Assembly: GCA_018970845.1 (NCBI GenBank) | Contig: JAGWVO010000002.1 | Location: 1 to 33,924, forward strand | Direction of reading: 5' to 3' | Source: Planctomycetota bacterium | GTDB taxonomy: Bacteria > Planctomycetota > Planctomycetia > Gemmatales > Gemmataceae | DNA length: 33,924 nt | In this document: positions 19,628 through 29,058 of the stretch, piece after piece | Layout of the letters: every line of letters starts with the position of its first letter | Numbering within the stretch: the first letter of the stretch is position 1 | The notes under the pieces: generated by a model | Told to the model about the DNA's origin: nothing | Databases searched by the model: none | What the model saw: the letters and a program-made list of their open reading frames with translations, nothing else | Program-made: the position numbers and the translations under genes

Positions 19628-21814
19628 TCAGACCTTGTTGGGGTTGATCGCGTAGTAACCGTTGAAATTGGTCCGCAGGAAAGGCACGCTTGCCTCGATG
19701 ATCAAGTAGGTTTGGCTCGCGCTTGCCGGAGGATTGGTGGAGTCGTAAACGCCTGAGGTCTTGTTGGAGCCCCACGGATTGCGCAGCAGGATGGTCTGGT
19801 TGGCGTTGTTGAAGCCGACCATCATGTAGTCGTGGTTGCCGACAAGCGGGTAGCTGTTGGCGACGCTGCCGGTGTTCACATCGACCGGTGGTTTTTGCTT
19901 CGTGCCGAAGACCACGCCGACGCCGGCGTTGTAGGCCGCGACAACTTGCTGGTAGGTGAGGTTCGAGAGGTCGGTCGTATTCAGGTATCCTGTTTGTCCC
20001 GTGAGGTACATGAGGACCTGGTTGCCATTATAAAGCCCGTTGATCGTGCCGTAGGCGTTGCGGACATCCGCGGTGTCGGAAGGACTCGACCAGACCGCCG
20101 AGGCATTTTCCTGCACGAACGCCTTTTCAATCACAGCCACCCAAATGGGAGTGGTTGGATTGGCGAAAGATCCATATCCGTTTGCATAAGTCCAATTGGT
20201 GTCGGTACGCGTGGTGTATGTCGGGAAGTAATTGTCGACGGTGACATAGTCGGCGACCATTTGGCCCGTGGACTGGCTGTGGAAAAAGAACTTGACGGTG
20301 TAGGTGTTGTCGCCGTTGTCGATGAAAAGGCCGTCGGGATCCTGTCCCGTGGACGGGTTGTAAAGGGCGATGTAGTTGAATCCCGAAACCACTTCCTTCG
20401 ACAAGATCGTGCCGACGGAGGACAGGAAATAGCAGTCGCCGACATCGCCTTGAAGGATGTCGTCGAGCACCGGCCCATTCTGCCCGAAGAAAGGGTTGGC
20501 CGTGGCCTGCTGGTAAGGGTTGTCGCCGGCGTCGGGCCTGTCGAGGCCGAGGAACCACTTGTCGACCAGCAGGCCGAGTTGGGTGGCGGTGCTGTTGGGC
20601 GCGAGGTTGCCCAACGGCTGGTTTTGGTAGGTGGCGTTGGCGAAGTTGCCGTTGATCACCTTGCCGGCAAGGTTGAAGACATAATTGTACATCGGGTATC
20701 GGGCCGACCCGAGGCTTGACTGCGTGGCATCGATGACCGAGGCGTTGGCGATGATCGCCTTGAGGCTGTTGAACTCGCTCGCGGTGACCTTGCCGTCGGC
20801 CTCGACGGTGTCAAAGATGCCTCCCGCGCCAATCCAATCCTGCCGGGAAAGCTCGCCATCGGAAAGCAGGCCCTGGACAACCGTGTTGAGCCGGGCGTTG
20901 GGCAGCGCCGAGTTGGCGGGGGTGACGACGAACGACTGGGACGGCGCGGCGGCGGGCGGAACCGACTTGAGCGCCAGGCGGTAGTCTCCGAGGCCGTGGC
21001 CGCCATCGGAAAAGACGCGGACGAAGTAGGTGCCGGGAGCCTTGCCGGCCAGCGACACGCCCAAGGTCTTGGAACCGCCGGAATTGGCATCAACCAGCCT
21101 GTTCTGCCTGTCGAACACCTCGATGTTCCAGTTGACCTTGGCGCCCAGCGGCGCGGTGGCGAGCACCCGGCTGCCGGGGCCCGAGTTCCCCGCCAGCCGG
21201 AACGAGTACCAGTCCTCATCCTGCCTAGGCAGCTTGCCGTCGATGATGATGGTGGAGTTGCGAACCGCGCCGGCGAAGCGCGCCTGGGCCCTGGTGTTGT
21301 TGGCGCCGAAGGCATCGTCGCGGGTGGGGATGACGACCGGGGCGTCGACATGCAGTTGGTAGCGGATGCCTGTGGCCCCGCCGATGCCCGAGACCTTGGC
21401 GAAGTAAACGCCCTTGGGCATGCCATCAAGGCTGACGGCGGTGTAGTCCACATTGCGGCCCGCGGCGATGCCGACCTGCTGGCCGTTGGGCCTCACCACT
21501 TCCAGTTGAAGAAGCGATTGGCCGTTTTCAGCGGTGATGAAGACATGGTCGTTGCGGGTCGCCAAGTCGCGGGTCTGGAACCGTATCCAATCGGCGTTGC
21601 CGTCAAGCTTGAGGGTGGCCGTGGCGTCGCGGGTGAGCACCCCGAGGTTGAGGGCCTTGGCTGGGGTCTCGTAGTAGGCCCAATCGGTGGGATTGACACT
21701 GATGGTTGGGGTGAGCCTGGTTTCGAGCTGTTCCAGGCTCGGACGGCGAGGGTTGGAACGCTTGGCGCGGCTGTTATCACCAAAGGAATCAAACATGGGC
21801 GGCCCTCTCATCAA
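19628..21814 (-). CDS. Calpain-like (C2 family) cysteine protease with planctomycete-type N-terminal motif and PPC-like domains
   Basis: LDDILQGDVGDCYFLSSVGTI (Cys), GNHDYMMVGF (His), LLRNPWGSN (Asn); N-term SLEQLETRLTP. Confidence 0.85.
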   Translation of the reverse strand: MMRGPPMFDSFGDNSRAKRSNPRRPSLEQLETRLTPTISVNPTDWAYYETPAKALNLGVLTRDATATLKLDGNADWIRFQTRDLATRNDHVFITAENGQSLLQLEVVRPNGQQVGIAAGRNVDYTAVSLDGMPKGVYFAKVSGIGGATGIRYQLHVDAPVVIPTRDDAFGANNTRAQARFAGAVRNSTIIIDGKLPRQDEDWYSFRLAGNSGPGSRVLATAPLGAKVNWNIEVFDRQNRLVDANSGGSKTLGVSLAGKAPGTYFVRVFSDGGHGLGDYRLALKSVPPAAAPSQSFVVTPANSALPNARLNTVVQGLLSDGELSRQDWIGAGGIFDTVEADGKVTASEFNSLKAIIANASVIDATQSSLGSARYPMYNYVFNLAGKVINGNFANATYQNQPLGNLAPNSTATQLGLLVDKWFLGLDRPDAGDNPYQQATANPFFGQNGPVLDDILQGDVGDCYFLSSVGTILSKEVVSGFNYIALYNPSTGQDPDGLFIDNGDNTYTVKFFFHSQSTGQMVADYVTVDNYFPTYTTRTDTNWTYANGYGSFANPTTPIWVAVIEKAFVQENASAVWSSPSDTADVRNAYGTINGLYNGNQVLMYLTGQTGYLNTTDLSNLTYQQVVAAYNAGVGVVFGTKQKPPVDVNTGSVANSYPLVGNHDYMMVGFNNANQTILLRNPWGSNKTSGVYDSTNPPASASQTYLIIEASVPFLRTNFNGYYAINPNKV

Positions 21815-22044
21815 TCACAAGCAGATGGTATCAAGTGCTAATAAGCTTATCGGTGATTGAGGCCGCCGTCAACATTGTCCAAGCTTCCCATTTGTTCCAA
21901 TTTTCGTTGGGTTCTCCATCCGGAATGATGGGGCGGATTTGTCATCAATGGGCCAATCCATGATTGGCATGAAGTAACACCAATTTGAGAGCTGGATTGC
22001 GATAGGTGAAATGCCAAGGTCGGGATTCCCGGCATGATCAACCC

Positions 22045-22129
22045 GCCCCTCACTTCGTTCAGGGCTCTCAAGCCGCGGAATCGGGCTGGATCACCAGATA
22101 CTTAAGAGCCTTGAACGAAGTGAGGGGCG
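22045..22129. repeat. Long inverted repeat / intergenic repeat copy 2 (about 25-nt arms)
   Basis: GCCCCTCACTTCGTTCAGGGCTCT ... AAGAGCCTTGAACGAAGTGAGGGGC, nearly perfect inverted arms. Confidence 0.75.
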
Positions 22130-22207
22130 AACCGGCATCCCTTCGGAAAGGACCGCTTTTGAATCCAACACGCCCCTGGCCCTTGTGCTTCCGCCATTGT
22201 CCGCGCC

Positions 22208-23497
22208 TCAGGAAACGCGCACGGCGATTTCCTCGATGTCGCACCGGCCGCCCTTGCGGAACGGGCGGGGCATCGGCTGGGCGTTGCCACCCTCATCGAT
22301 GGTCCTTGAGCGCAGCGTGTAGTCGCCCGCGGGCAGGCCCGGCAGCAGGACGGCCCAATGGGCCATCGCCAGGCGCATCGGCCACCGGGCGGGAGTTCCG
22401 CGCGCGTCGAGTCCCCGGATGTCGCGGACGGTGCCGCCCAGCCAGCTTTCGGGCGGTCCCAGGATGGCGGCGTCGGTCCAGGGCGCCGTGGCGAACCACG
22501 GATCGTCGTCCTTCCAGGCGGCCTTGGCGGGCGAGATCCATACCTGCACCTTCGACAATCCGGAGACTCCTGATTGGGCGTATCCGGTCACGCCAATGGG
22601 CTTGCCGGCGACGGGCTTTTCGGTGACATGCAGCGTCGCCGCGAAGGTCTTCATGGGGCTGTCGATGTCGTTGTTCTGCCCGGCGTAGGTGTCGTTGGCG
22701 TGGGGCAGGTTGCTGAGGAACACGCGCGTGAGCCATTTCACCGACTTGAAACCGTAATGCTCGGGCACGACCATGCGCGCCGGGGCGCCCCGCTCGGGGG
22801 TGAGCCACTCGCCGTTGAGCTTGTGGCAGACGATCACCGGGGGGAGGCCGTCGGGATCCTCGAGGACGCGTCCGACGGGCAGGGACGAGCGGAACATCTG
22901 GGCGGGGTCGTTGTTGTGGTAGCCGTGGTAATGGACGCGCCTGAGGTTTTCCCGGGGCCTGGCCATCCAGACGAGTTCCCTCAGGGGCACGCCCTCCCAG
23001 ACGCCCATGCCGAGGGGGCAGCCGATGTTGAGGCATGTCATGAGCTTGGGGAAGCGCACGGAGCGCGTCTTGGCGACCTCGAGGAAGGCGTCGAAGGTGA
23101 TGGCCGTGCCATCGGCCAGGGAGAACCGCTTGCCGAGCGTGGCGGGATGCTCCGGGTCGGGGAGGATTTCGAGCCTCCAGGTGTCGCGGGTGAGCCCGGC
23201 CTCGCGGAGTCGCTCGGGAGGCAGTGAGTGGGGCACGGGCTTGCCGCGCGAGACATCGCGGAAGGAGGCCTGCGGCGTGAGGTAGGGGCCGAGCTTGGCG
23301 AGGAGTGCCTTGAGGGCCTCGGGGGACGGCTCGGCCGCGAGCATGAGCGCCGCGGCGGATCCTCCCGATTGAGCCATGAAGTGCCTGCGGCTGAGCCGCC
23401 GGTGCCGCTTCAGGAAGCTCACGGCCTCGGGAGGCGGTTGGGGCGATTCCATGGGATTCCCGCCGCTGGTTTCACGACTGTTCGCCCCAAGGGACAT
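22208..23497 (-). CDS. Sulfite oxidase-like molybdopterin oxidoreductase
   Basis: LSRRHFMAQSGG Tat-like signal; LMTCLNIGCPLGMGVWEGVPLRELV; VVPEHYGFKSVKWL; start may be internal ATG. Confidence 0.8.
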   Translation of the reverse strand: MSLGANSRETSGGNPMESPQPPPEAVSFLKRHRRLSRRHFMAQSGGSAAALMLAAEPSPEALKALLAKLGPYLTPQASFRDVSRGKPVPHSLPPERLREAGLTRDTWRLEILPDPEHPATLGKRFSLADGTAITFDAFLEVAKTRSVRFPKLMTCLNIGCPLGMGVWEGVPLRELVWMARPRENLRRVHYHGYHNNDPAQMFRSSLPVGRVLEDPDGLPPVIVCHKLNGEWLTPERGAPARMVVPEHYGFKSVKWLTRVFLSNLPHANDTYAGQNNDIDSPMKTFAATLHVTEKPVAGKPIGVTGYAQSGVSGLSKVQVWISPAKAAWKDDDPWFATAPWTDAAILGPPESWLGGTVRDIRGLDARGTPARWPMRLAMAHWAVLLPGLPAGDYTLRSRTIDEGGNAQPMPRPFRKGGRCDIEEIAVRVS

Positions 23498-23509
23498 GCC
23501 CGCGGGTGG

Positions 23510-25471
23510 TTATTTCTTGATCGTGAGGGTCACCGCGGGCGCGGCGACGCCAAGGTCGGCGCCGCCGACCTTGGCCTTGCCGGTCACGATCAGCGCCGGA
23601 GAGCCCACCGGGGTGTTGCCCTTGGTTTTCACGGTGATCTTCGCCTCGTTCTTGTCCTTGGCGATGGTCGGGGAGTCGGCGGTGGCGTTCGCCGGCAGGC
23701 CGGCCAGCGACAGCGCCACGGGTTCGGCGAAGCCGTCGCGGCGGGTGAGTGTGATGGTGAGCACGGCATCCTTGCCCGGCGCCACCGACGCCGGGTCGAC
23801 CTTGGCCGCCAACGCGAACGGGGCCCGCTCGAGCACGGCCACGGCCACCGACCGCGACAGCCGCGCCGGCGGCACCGGAAGGTTCCCGAGCGCCGTGGAA
23901 AGCGCCGGCCTGGTGCTGGCGACCACGGTGACCGGCTTGCCGTTGATCGTGGCCTTGCCCGTCACCAATACGGGAACCAGCCCGATCTTGAGGCCGGCGG
24001 GGCAGTTGATCGTGAGGCTGCCGGCGGGGTCGGCTGGCTTGGCCGGCGCGCCTTGCGCGATGGTGCCCGTGGCGGCCAGGCCGGCGGGGCCCGTCAGCGA
24101 CAACTCCACCGGGCCAGCGTAGTCGCGACGCACGATCTGGACGGGAAGCGCCGCGGTGGATTCCTGCCTGATGTCAACCCGGTCGGCGGCGAGCGTGAGG
24201 TCGAAGCCCGGCTCATGGGGCGCCACCTGAAGCCGGTACACCTCGTCGGGCCCTCCCCACAGGTGCAGGTGCTCGACCAGCACGGTGAACTCACCGGCCG
24301 CGGGCGCCTTGAAGTCGAGGCGGGGGGCCTGCGTCGGGGTGGTTTCGGCGAGCTTGGCTCCCTTGGCGTCGAGGATGGTGAGCAGCACCTCGGCGGGGCT
24401 GCCCAATTCGGAGGTTTGCGCCTCGATGATGAATCGCTCGTCCTTGGCCTTGGCCGCGAACGAGTAGCGGTCCGAATCGCCCTTCCGCTGGAATTTGCCG
24501 GAAATGCCGCAGGGCACGGGAATCTTCTGGGCTTGGGCCTGGTCGGCCGGCTCGATCTCCACCAGCTCCTCCAGCGGGGAGAGCATCACCGACACGGGCC
24601 ATCCGGGAAGTCCGTCCTTGCCGAACCGGGGAACGGCCTCGACGGCGGCCACGCCGGGATCGGCCGGCGCGGTGACGGCGACGGGCGCGACTCCCTCGAC
24701 ATGCGGGCCCGCGAAGCCCACCTGGGACGCCTTCCCGCGCGTGATGGCCAGCGGAAAGGCGCAGGTGGCCACCGGGAACGAGCCGACGCGCATCGCGTAA
24801 ACGAAGTCCTCGCCGCCGCGCCACGCCGTGTCGCGAACCTGCACGAGGTATTCGCCGTCGGCGGCGAAGGCGTGGACCAGCCGGGGGTCGGTCTGCGCGC
24901 CCGGGGCGTCGTTGCTGTGCCCGGCCCGGAGTTCCCGGCCCTTGGCGTCGAACAGCGTCACCTGGGGGTCGACCGCGCTGCCCAGCCTGCGGCCGAGGAT
25001 CTCGAACACGATGCGGTCGCCCTTTTTCGCCTTGAGGCGGTACCAGTCGGCCTGTTCGGCGTCGGCCCTGCCCGTGACGACGCAGGGGGGGGTGATCTCG
25101 GGAGCGGTTTCCTTTTTCTTCACTCCCTCCACCTTGGCCACGACGGGAAGTTCATCGGTGAGGAACAGCCTCAGGTTGGAGGTGCCGCGCTTGGTTGCCA
25201 GCCTCAGCGCGTGAAAACCCGGCCCGGCCGACTTGTCGGGCGCGATCTTCACGAGCAACTTGGCGGCATCCTTTCCGTTGTTCGCCTCGGCGGGGATGGT
25301 GATCGCCGCGGGAATGTCCAGGTGAACGGCGACCGGGTCGGCGAGGTTGGCCCCCGTGAGCGTGACATCGGTGGGCTTGCCCGGGGGAATGACGAGCGGC
25401 GAGGGGGCCTTGAGGGTGGGCGCCTGGGCCAGCAGGCAGCCTGACAGGATGCCGGAAAGGAGGGTGTGCAT
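23510..25471 (-). CDS. Large secreted protein with pre-peptidase C-terminal (PPC)-like domains
   Basis: Signal peptide MHTLLSGILSGCLLAQA; repeats such as ADWYRLKAKKGDRIVFEILGRRLGSAVDPQVTLFDAKG and DRYSFAAKAKDERFIIEAQTSELGSPAEVLLTILDAKG. Confidence 0.75.
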   Translation of the reverse strand: MHTLLSGILSGCLLAQAPTLKAPSPLVIPPGKPTDVTLTGANLADPVAVHLDIPAAITIPAEANNGKDAAKLLVKIAPDKSAGPGFHALRLATKRGTSNLRLFLTDELPVVAKVEGVKKKETAPEITPPCVVTGRADAEQADWYRLKAKKGDRIVFEILGRRLGSAVDPQVTLFDAKGRELRAGHSNDAPGAQTDPRLVHAFAADGEYLVQVRDTAWRGGEDFVYAMRVGSFPVATCAFPLAITRGKASQVGFAGPHVEGVAPVAVTAPADPGVAAVEAVPRFGKDGLPGWPVSVMLSPLEELVEIEPADQAQAQKIPVPCGISGKFQRKGDSDRYSFAAKAKDERFIIEAQTSELGSPAEVLLTILDAKGAKLAETTPTQAPRLDFKAPAAGEFTVLVEHLHLWGGPDEVYRLQVAPHEPGFDLTLAADRVDIRQESTAALPVQIVRRDYAGPVELSLTGPAGLAATGTIAQGAPAKPADPAGSLTINCPAGLKIGLVPVLVTGKATINGKPVTVVASTRPALSTALGNLPVPPARLSRSVAVAVLERAPFALAAKVDPASVAPGKDAVLTITLTRRDGFAEPVALSLAGLPANATADSPTIAKDKNEAKITVKTKGNTPVGSPALIVTGKAKVGGADLGVAAPAVTLTIKK

Positions 25472-25696
25472 GGTTGTCGGGAATCCTGAATTGTCCGGGG
25501 GCGGGATGGCCAACATCGTAACGGGCGTGGTGGCCTTGTCCAAGGAAAAGCGGTCAGGCGGGCTCGCCGGCCAAAACTTCCTTGTTATTCCAAGCCTCCC
25601 ATCTTGACCAAGGCGGTTTGCGGGTGAAAATAACAATCACGCGGATCGGAAGGGAGTCTGCCGCATTCCTTGAGCAGTGGCCCGCGGTGAATTCCC

Positions 25697-27142
25697 ATGG
25701 CTTGGAAGATCGTCGGCGCGATCGCCGGTGCCGTCCTGCTGGCGTCGCTCTCGATGCTGCTGGCCGCCGATCCCGCGCGCCTTCCGCCGCCTCGCGGGCA
25801 GGTGCTGGCCAAGGGTCTTTCCGGCACCCGGCTTGATTCTCCCGATTATCTCGGCACGGCCAGTTGCACCTCGAGTTCTTGCCACCACAAGAGCGGGCAC
25901 CGCCGGGCGGTGGGTTCCGAATTCGTGACCTGGAACGCGGAGGATCCGCACCGCAAGGCTTGGGAAACGCTGTTTTCAGAACGGTCGCAACGGATGGTGC
26001 GCAACCTGTACGGCGCCGGTGCCGGCCCGGCCAGCCAGACGGCCTGGTGCCTGGCGTGCCATGCCACAGGCGAGGGCGACCTTTCCAGGGCCTCCACCGC
26101 CTTCACCCTGGTTGACGCGGTGAGTTGTGAAAGTTGCCACGGCCCGGCGAAAGGCTGGCTTGCCGCCCACACCCGGTCCGGTTTCCGTGAACTGGACCCC
26201 GAAACCAAGGAAAAGGATTTCGGCCTGCTGAACACGAAGGACCTGGCCGGCCGGGCCAAGGTCTGCGCCTCGTGCCATGTCGGCAACGCCGATGTGCCGC
26301 TCATGCAGGTGAACCACGACCTGATCGCGGCGGGGCACCCCAGGCTGAACTTCGAACTGTCGAGCGCGCTGGCCAAATACCCGGCCCACTGGCGGGTGGA
26401 CGAGGAGCAGGCCAGGTTTCCCGATTTGGGCTGGCGGACCTGGCAGTCGGGGCAGTTGGCCTGCGCGGAGGCGGCGGCCAGGTTGACGGCGTCGCGCGCG
26501 CGGCAAGCCGCCAGCGGCGGCGCCTGGCCCGAGTTCGCCGAGCAGGACTGTTTCAGCTGCCACAAGAACCTGACGGTGGACAGCGTGAGGGCGCCGCTCA
26601 AGAAGGCGCCCTTGGCTCCCCTGGGCCGCGCCCCCTGGCAAACCTGGCTGGCCGGTAGCCTGTCGCTGGCGGACCGGGAATCGCACGAGGCCCTCTTAGC
26701 CCTGCGGGCGCGGATGGCCGCCCCCTCGCCCCTTCCCGAGCAGGCGCGGACGCTGGCGCTCCAGGCGGGGGAATCCCTGGCGAGGCGTTCGCGCTCCCTC
26801 GCCGGCGGTGAACCGCTCACGGCCATGGCCGAGTCGGAATTGCTGGCGAGGCTGGCCCGCGACACGGCCGCGGCAGCCGGAAGCATGTCATGGGAGGAAC
26901 TGGCGCAACGGTACCTGGCGATGGCGGCGCTCAGGGAAGACCTGCGCCGCCGCGAGGGACGCTTCGACGCGGCGTTTGAAAAGCCGTATCTTGAAATGAG
27001 GGAGTTGCTCAAGGGCCAGTTCCCGCCCGGCCACGACAGCCCGCGCGCCGACAGCGACGAGGGCCGGGCCGCGCGCGACAGGGAAACGGCGCTCAGGAGG
27101 CTGGAGTCGGCCTTGGGAGCCATCGCGGGGTCCGCGCGCTAA
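25697..27142 (+). CDS. Multihaem cytochrome c family protein
   Basis: CTSSSCH (CX4CH), CLACH, CESCHGP, CASCHVGN, CFSCH; N-terminal signal/anchor. Confidence 0.88.
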   Translation: MAWKIVGAIAGAVLLASLSMLLAADPARLPPPRGQVLAKGLSGTRLDSPDYLGTASCTSSSCHHKSGHRRAVGSEFVTWNAEDPHRKAWETLFSERSQRMVRNLYGAGAGPASQTAWCLACHATGEGDLSRASTAFTLVDAVSCESCHGPAKGWLAAHTRSGFRELDPETKEKDFGLLNTKDLAGRAKVCASCHVGNADVPLMQVNHDLIAAGHPRLNFELSSALAKYPAHWRVDEEQARFPDLGWRTWQSGQLACAEAAARLTASRARQAASGGAWPEFAEQDCFSCHKNLTVDSVRAPLKKAPLAPLGRAPWQTWLAGSLSLADRESHEALLALRARMAAPSPLPEQARTLALQAGESLARRSRSLAGGEPLTAMAESELLARLARDTAAAAGSMSWEELAQRYLAMAALREDLRRREGRFDAAFEKPYLEMRELLKGQFPPGHDSPRADSDEGRAARDRETALRRLESALGAIAGSAR

Positions 27143-27167
27143 CCTCCCCCGTTCCGAGGTGTCCCCC

Positions 27168-29000
27168 ATGCTTGCGGCGATCGCGGTTGGATTCGGCCTT
27201 TCGCTCATGGTTCCGGCGCAGGATCCCGCGTGGCTGACACCCGGGAGAATTGGAGCTTTTGATAAAAAATTGAAATATCAAGGTGCTGGTGAATGTGCGA
27301 ATTGTCATATTAGACCAACTGCGAAACGCTTGGATGAAAGTAAAGCTTTTGATTTTGTTTGGTTAACCGAATATTCAATTTGGAAAACTTACGATAAGCA
27401 TGCCCAAGCTTATGCAGTTTTACTCGGTAAAAGAGGTCAAGATATTGGAAAATTAATGCAAAAGAATGTTACAGATGCTTCAACTGGGTGCTTAAACTGT
27501 CATGGGCAACATGAAATTTCCAACAATGTCACCGGTTTTTTTGATTTAGCAGAAGGAATTGGATGCTCATCATGTCATGGTCCGTCAAAGGAATGGGTGG
27601 GTGAGCACCAATATCCTGATTGGCGCAGCAAAACTTCTCTAGAAAAAGCAAACAAAGGCCTGCGCAACCTTCGCGACCCCGAGGTGCGCGCGACGCTGTG
27701 CGCCTCATGCCACATCGGCAACGCGCAGGAAGGCAAGGTGGTGACCCACGCGATGTTCGCCGCCGGCCACCCGCCCCTGCCGCCGATCGAGACGGCGACC
27801 TTCAGCCGCAACCAGCCGCCGCATTACCGCGAGGGCCTGGATGTGCCTTACCTGCAGATGGCGAACGAGCCGACCCGGAAGCGCTACCACGCCGAGCCGT
27901 TCCAGATGACTCGCCTGGCGCTGGTGGGCGCGCTCGTGAACCTGCGAGAAACGGCGCGCCTGGTCGCCGAGCGCGCCGACTTCGATGCCAAGGATCCCAA
28001 GGTGGAACTGGTGCGCTGGCCCGAGCTGGCGACCCGCGACGAGGGCGAGCCGGCCGAGGACGCCGCCCGGCGGAAGGCCCGCTGGCCCGAACTGGCCCTG
28101 GCCACCTCCGACTGCTACGCCTGCCACCACGACCTGCAATATCCGGGATACCGCCAGACCCGCGGCTACGGCTACCACCTGCCAGGCAAGGAAAGGCACC
28201 GCGTGTTCCCGGGGCGGGTGATGGTGCGGATGTGGGCCACCACGCTCGCGGGCGCCGCCGCCAGGCTGGCGGGCCGGGAGCACCTCGCCTCGCTCGACGC
28301 CTCGCTGGCCAAGCTCGCCGCGGGCACCACGGTGCAGCAGTTCGGCGACCCGGCGGTGATCAGGCAGGCGTGCCTCGACCTCGAGAAGGCCTGCGACGCG
28401 GCGATCCGCGCCGCCAAGGCCGCGCCGCTGGATCAGGCGGGCGCCTCTGCGATCCTCAAGGACGCGCTGGAGGCGTTCACCGAGCCGGGCGCGGGCAAGC
28501 CGGACCAGCCCGTTCCCGATTTCGAGGCGGCGCGCCAGTTGGCCAGCCTCGCCGATGTCATCGCCAGCGACCTCAAGGCGGGCAAGGAGAAGCCGCCCGC
28601 CTTCATCGCGGCGCTCGCCAAATTGTCCGACCTGGTGGACCTGCATCCTTACGCGAACCGGCAGGCGAGATTGGATTTAATCCTAAATGTAATTAGAGTC
28701 AAAAATGAGAAAAAGGAAGACCCTTCATCCAAATCTTTTGCTGGATATATTCAATTCATAAAGTCTGGAGGCGATTATGATGCTGCAAAAAATCTTGTAG
28801 AAAATCCAGGATTTCTCAGATATCTAGAAGACGTGACATCTAAAACTCTCAATTCTTGGATCCTTGAGAAATCAACAGCGGACCAGCTGCAGCGCCTTGA
28901 CGACGAGGAGGAGCGCAAGCTGATGAGCCGGTTGAACGCCTACGACCCCGCCGAGTTCCTCAAGGCGGCCCGGGAATTGGCGACACAGTCGGCCCGCTGA
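27168..29000 (+). CDS. Multihaem cytochrome c family protein (compositional mosaic gene)
   Basis: CANCH, CLNCH, CSSCHGP, CASCHIGN, CYACH; ORF opens at 27159, ATG 27168. Confidence 0.88.
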   Translation: MLAAIAVGFGLSLMVPAQDPAWLTPGRIGAFDKKLKYQGAGECANCHIRPTAKRLDESKAFDFVWLTEYSIWKTYDKHAQAYAVLLGKRGQDIGKLMQKNVTDASTGCLNCHGQHEISNNVTGFFDLAEGIGCSSCHGPSKEWVGEHQYPDWRSKTSLEKANKGLRNLRDPEVRATLCASCHIGNAQEGKVVTHAMFAAGHPPLPPIETATFSRNQPPHYREGLDVPYLQMANEPTRKRYHAEPFQMTRLALVGALVNLRETARLVAERADFDAKDPKVELVRWPELATRDEGEPAEDAARRKARWPELALATSDCYACHHDLQYPGYRQTRGYGYHLPGKERHRVFPGRVMVRMWATTLAGAAARLAGREHLASLDASLAKLAAGTTVQQFGDPAVIRQACLDLEKACDAAIRAAKAAPLDQAGASAILKDALEAFTEPGAGKPDQPVPDFEAARQLASLADVIASDLKAGKEKPPAFIAALAKLSDLVDLHPYANRQARLDLILNVIRVKNEKKEDPSSKSFAGYIQFIKSGGDYDAAKNLVENPGFLRYLEDVTSKTLNSWILEKSTADQLQRLDDEEERKLMSRLNAYDPAEFLKAARELATQSAR

Positions 29001-29058
29001 AAACGCGCCGCCAAGCACTCTCCCCCGCGCCAGGCGCGCGACCGATGGAGCCAAAGCC

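Noticed and set aside
23228-25444. 738-aa ORF on the + strand
   Set aside because: Antisense shadow of the sulfite-oxidase-like and PPC-type genes; low-complexity Gly/Arg/Asp composition and no recognisable motif.
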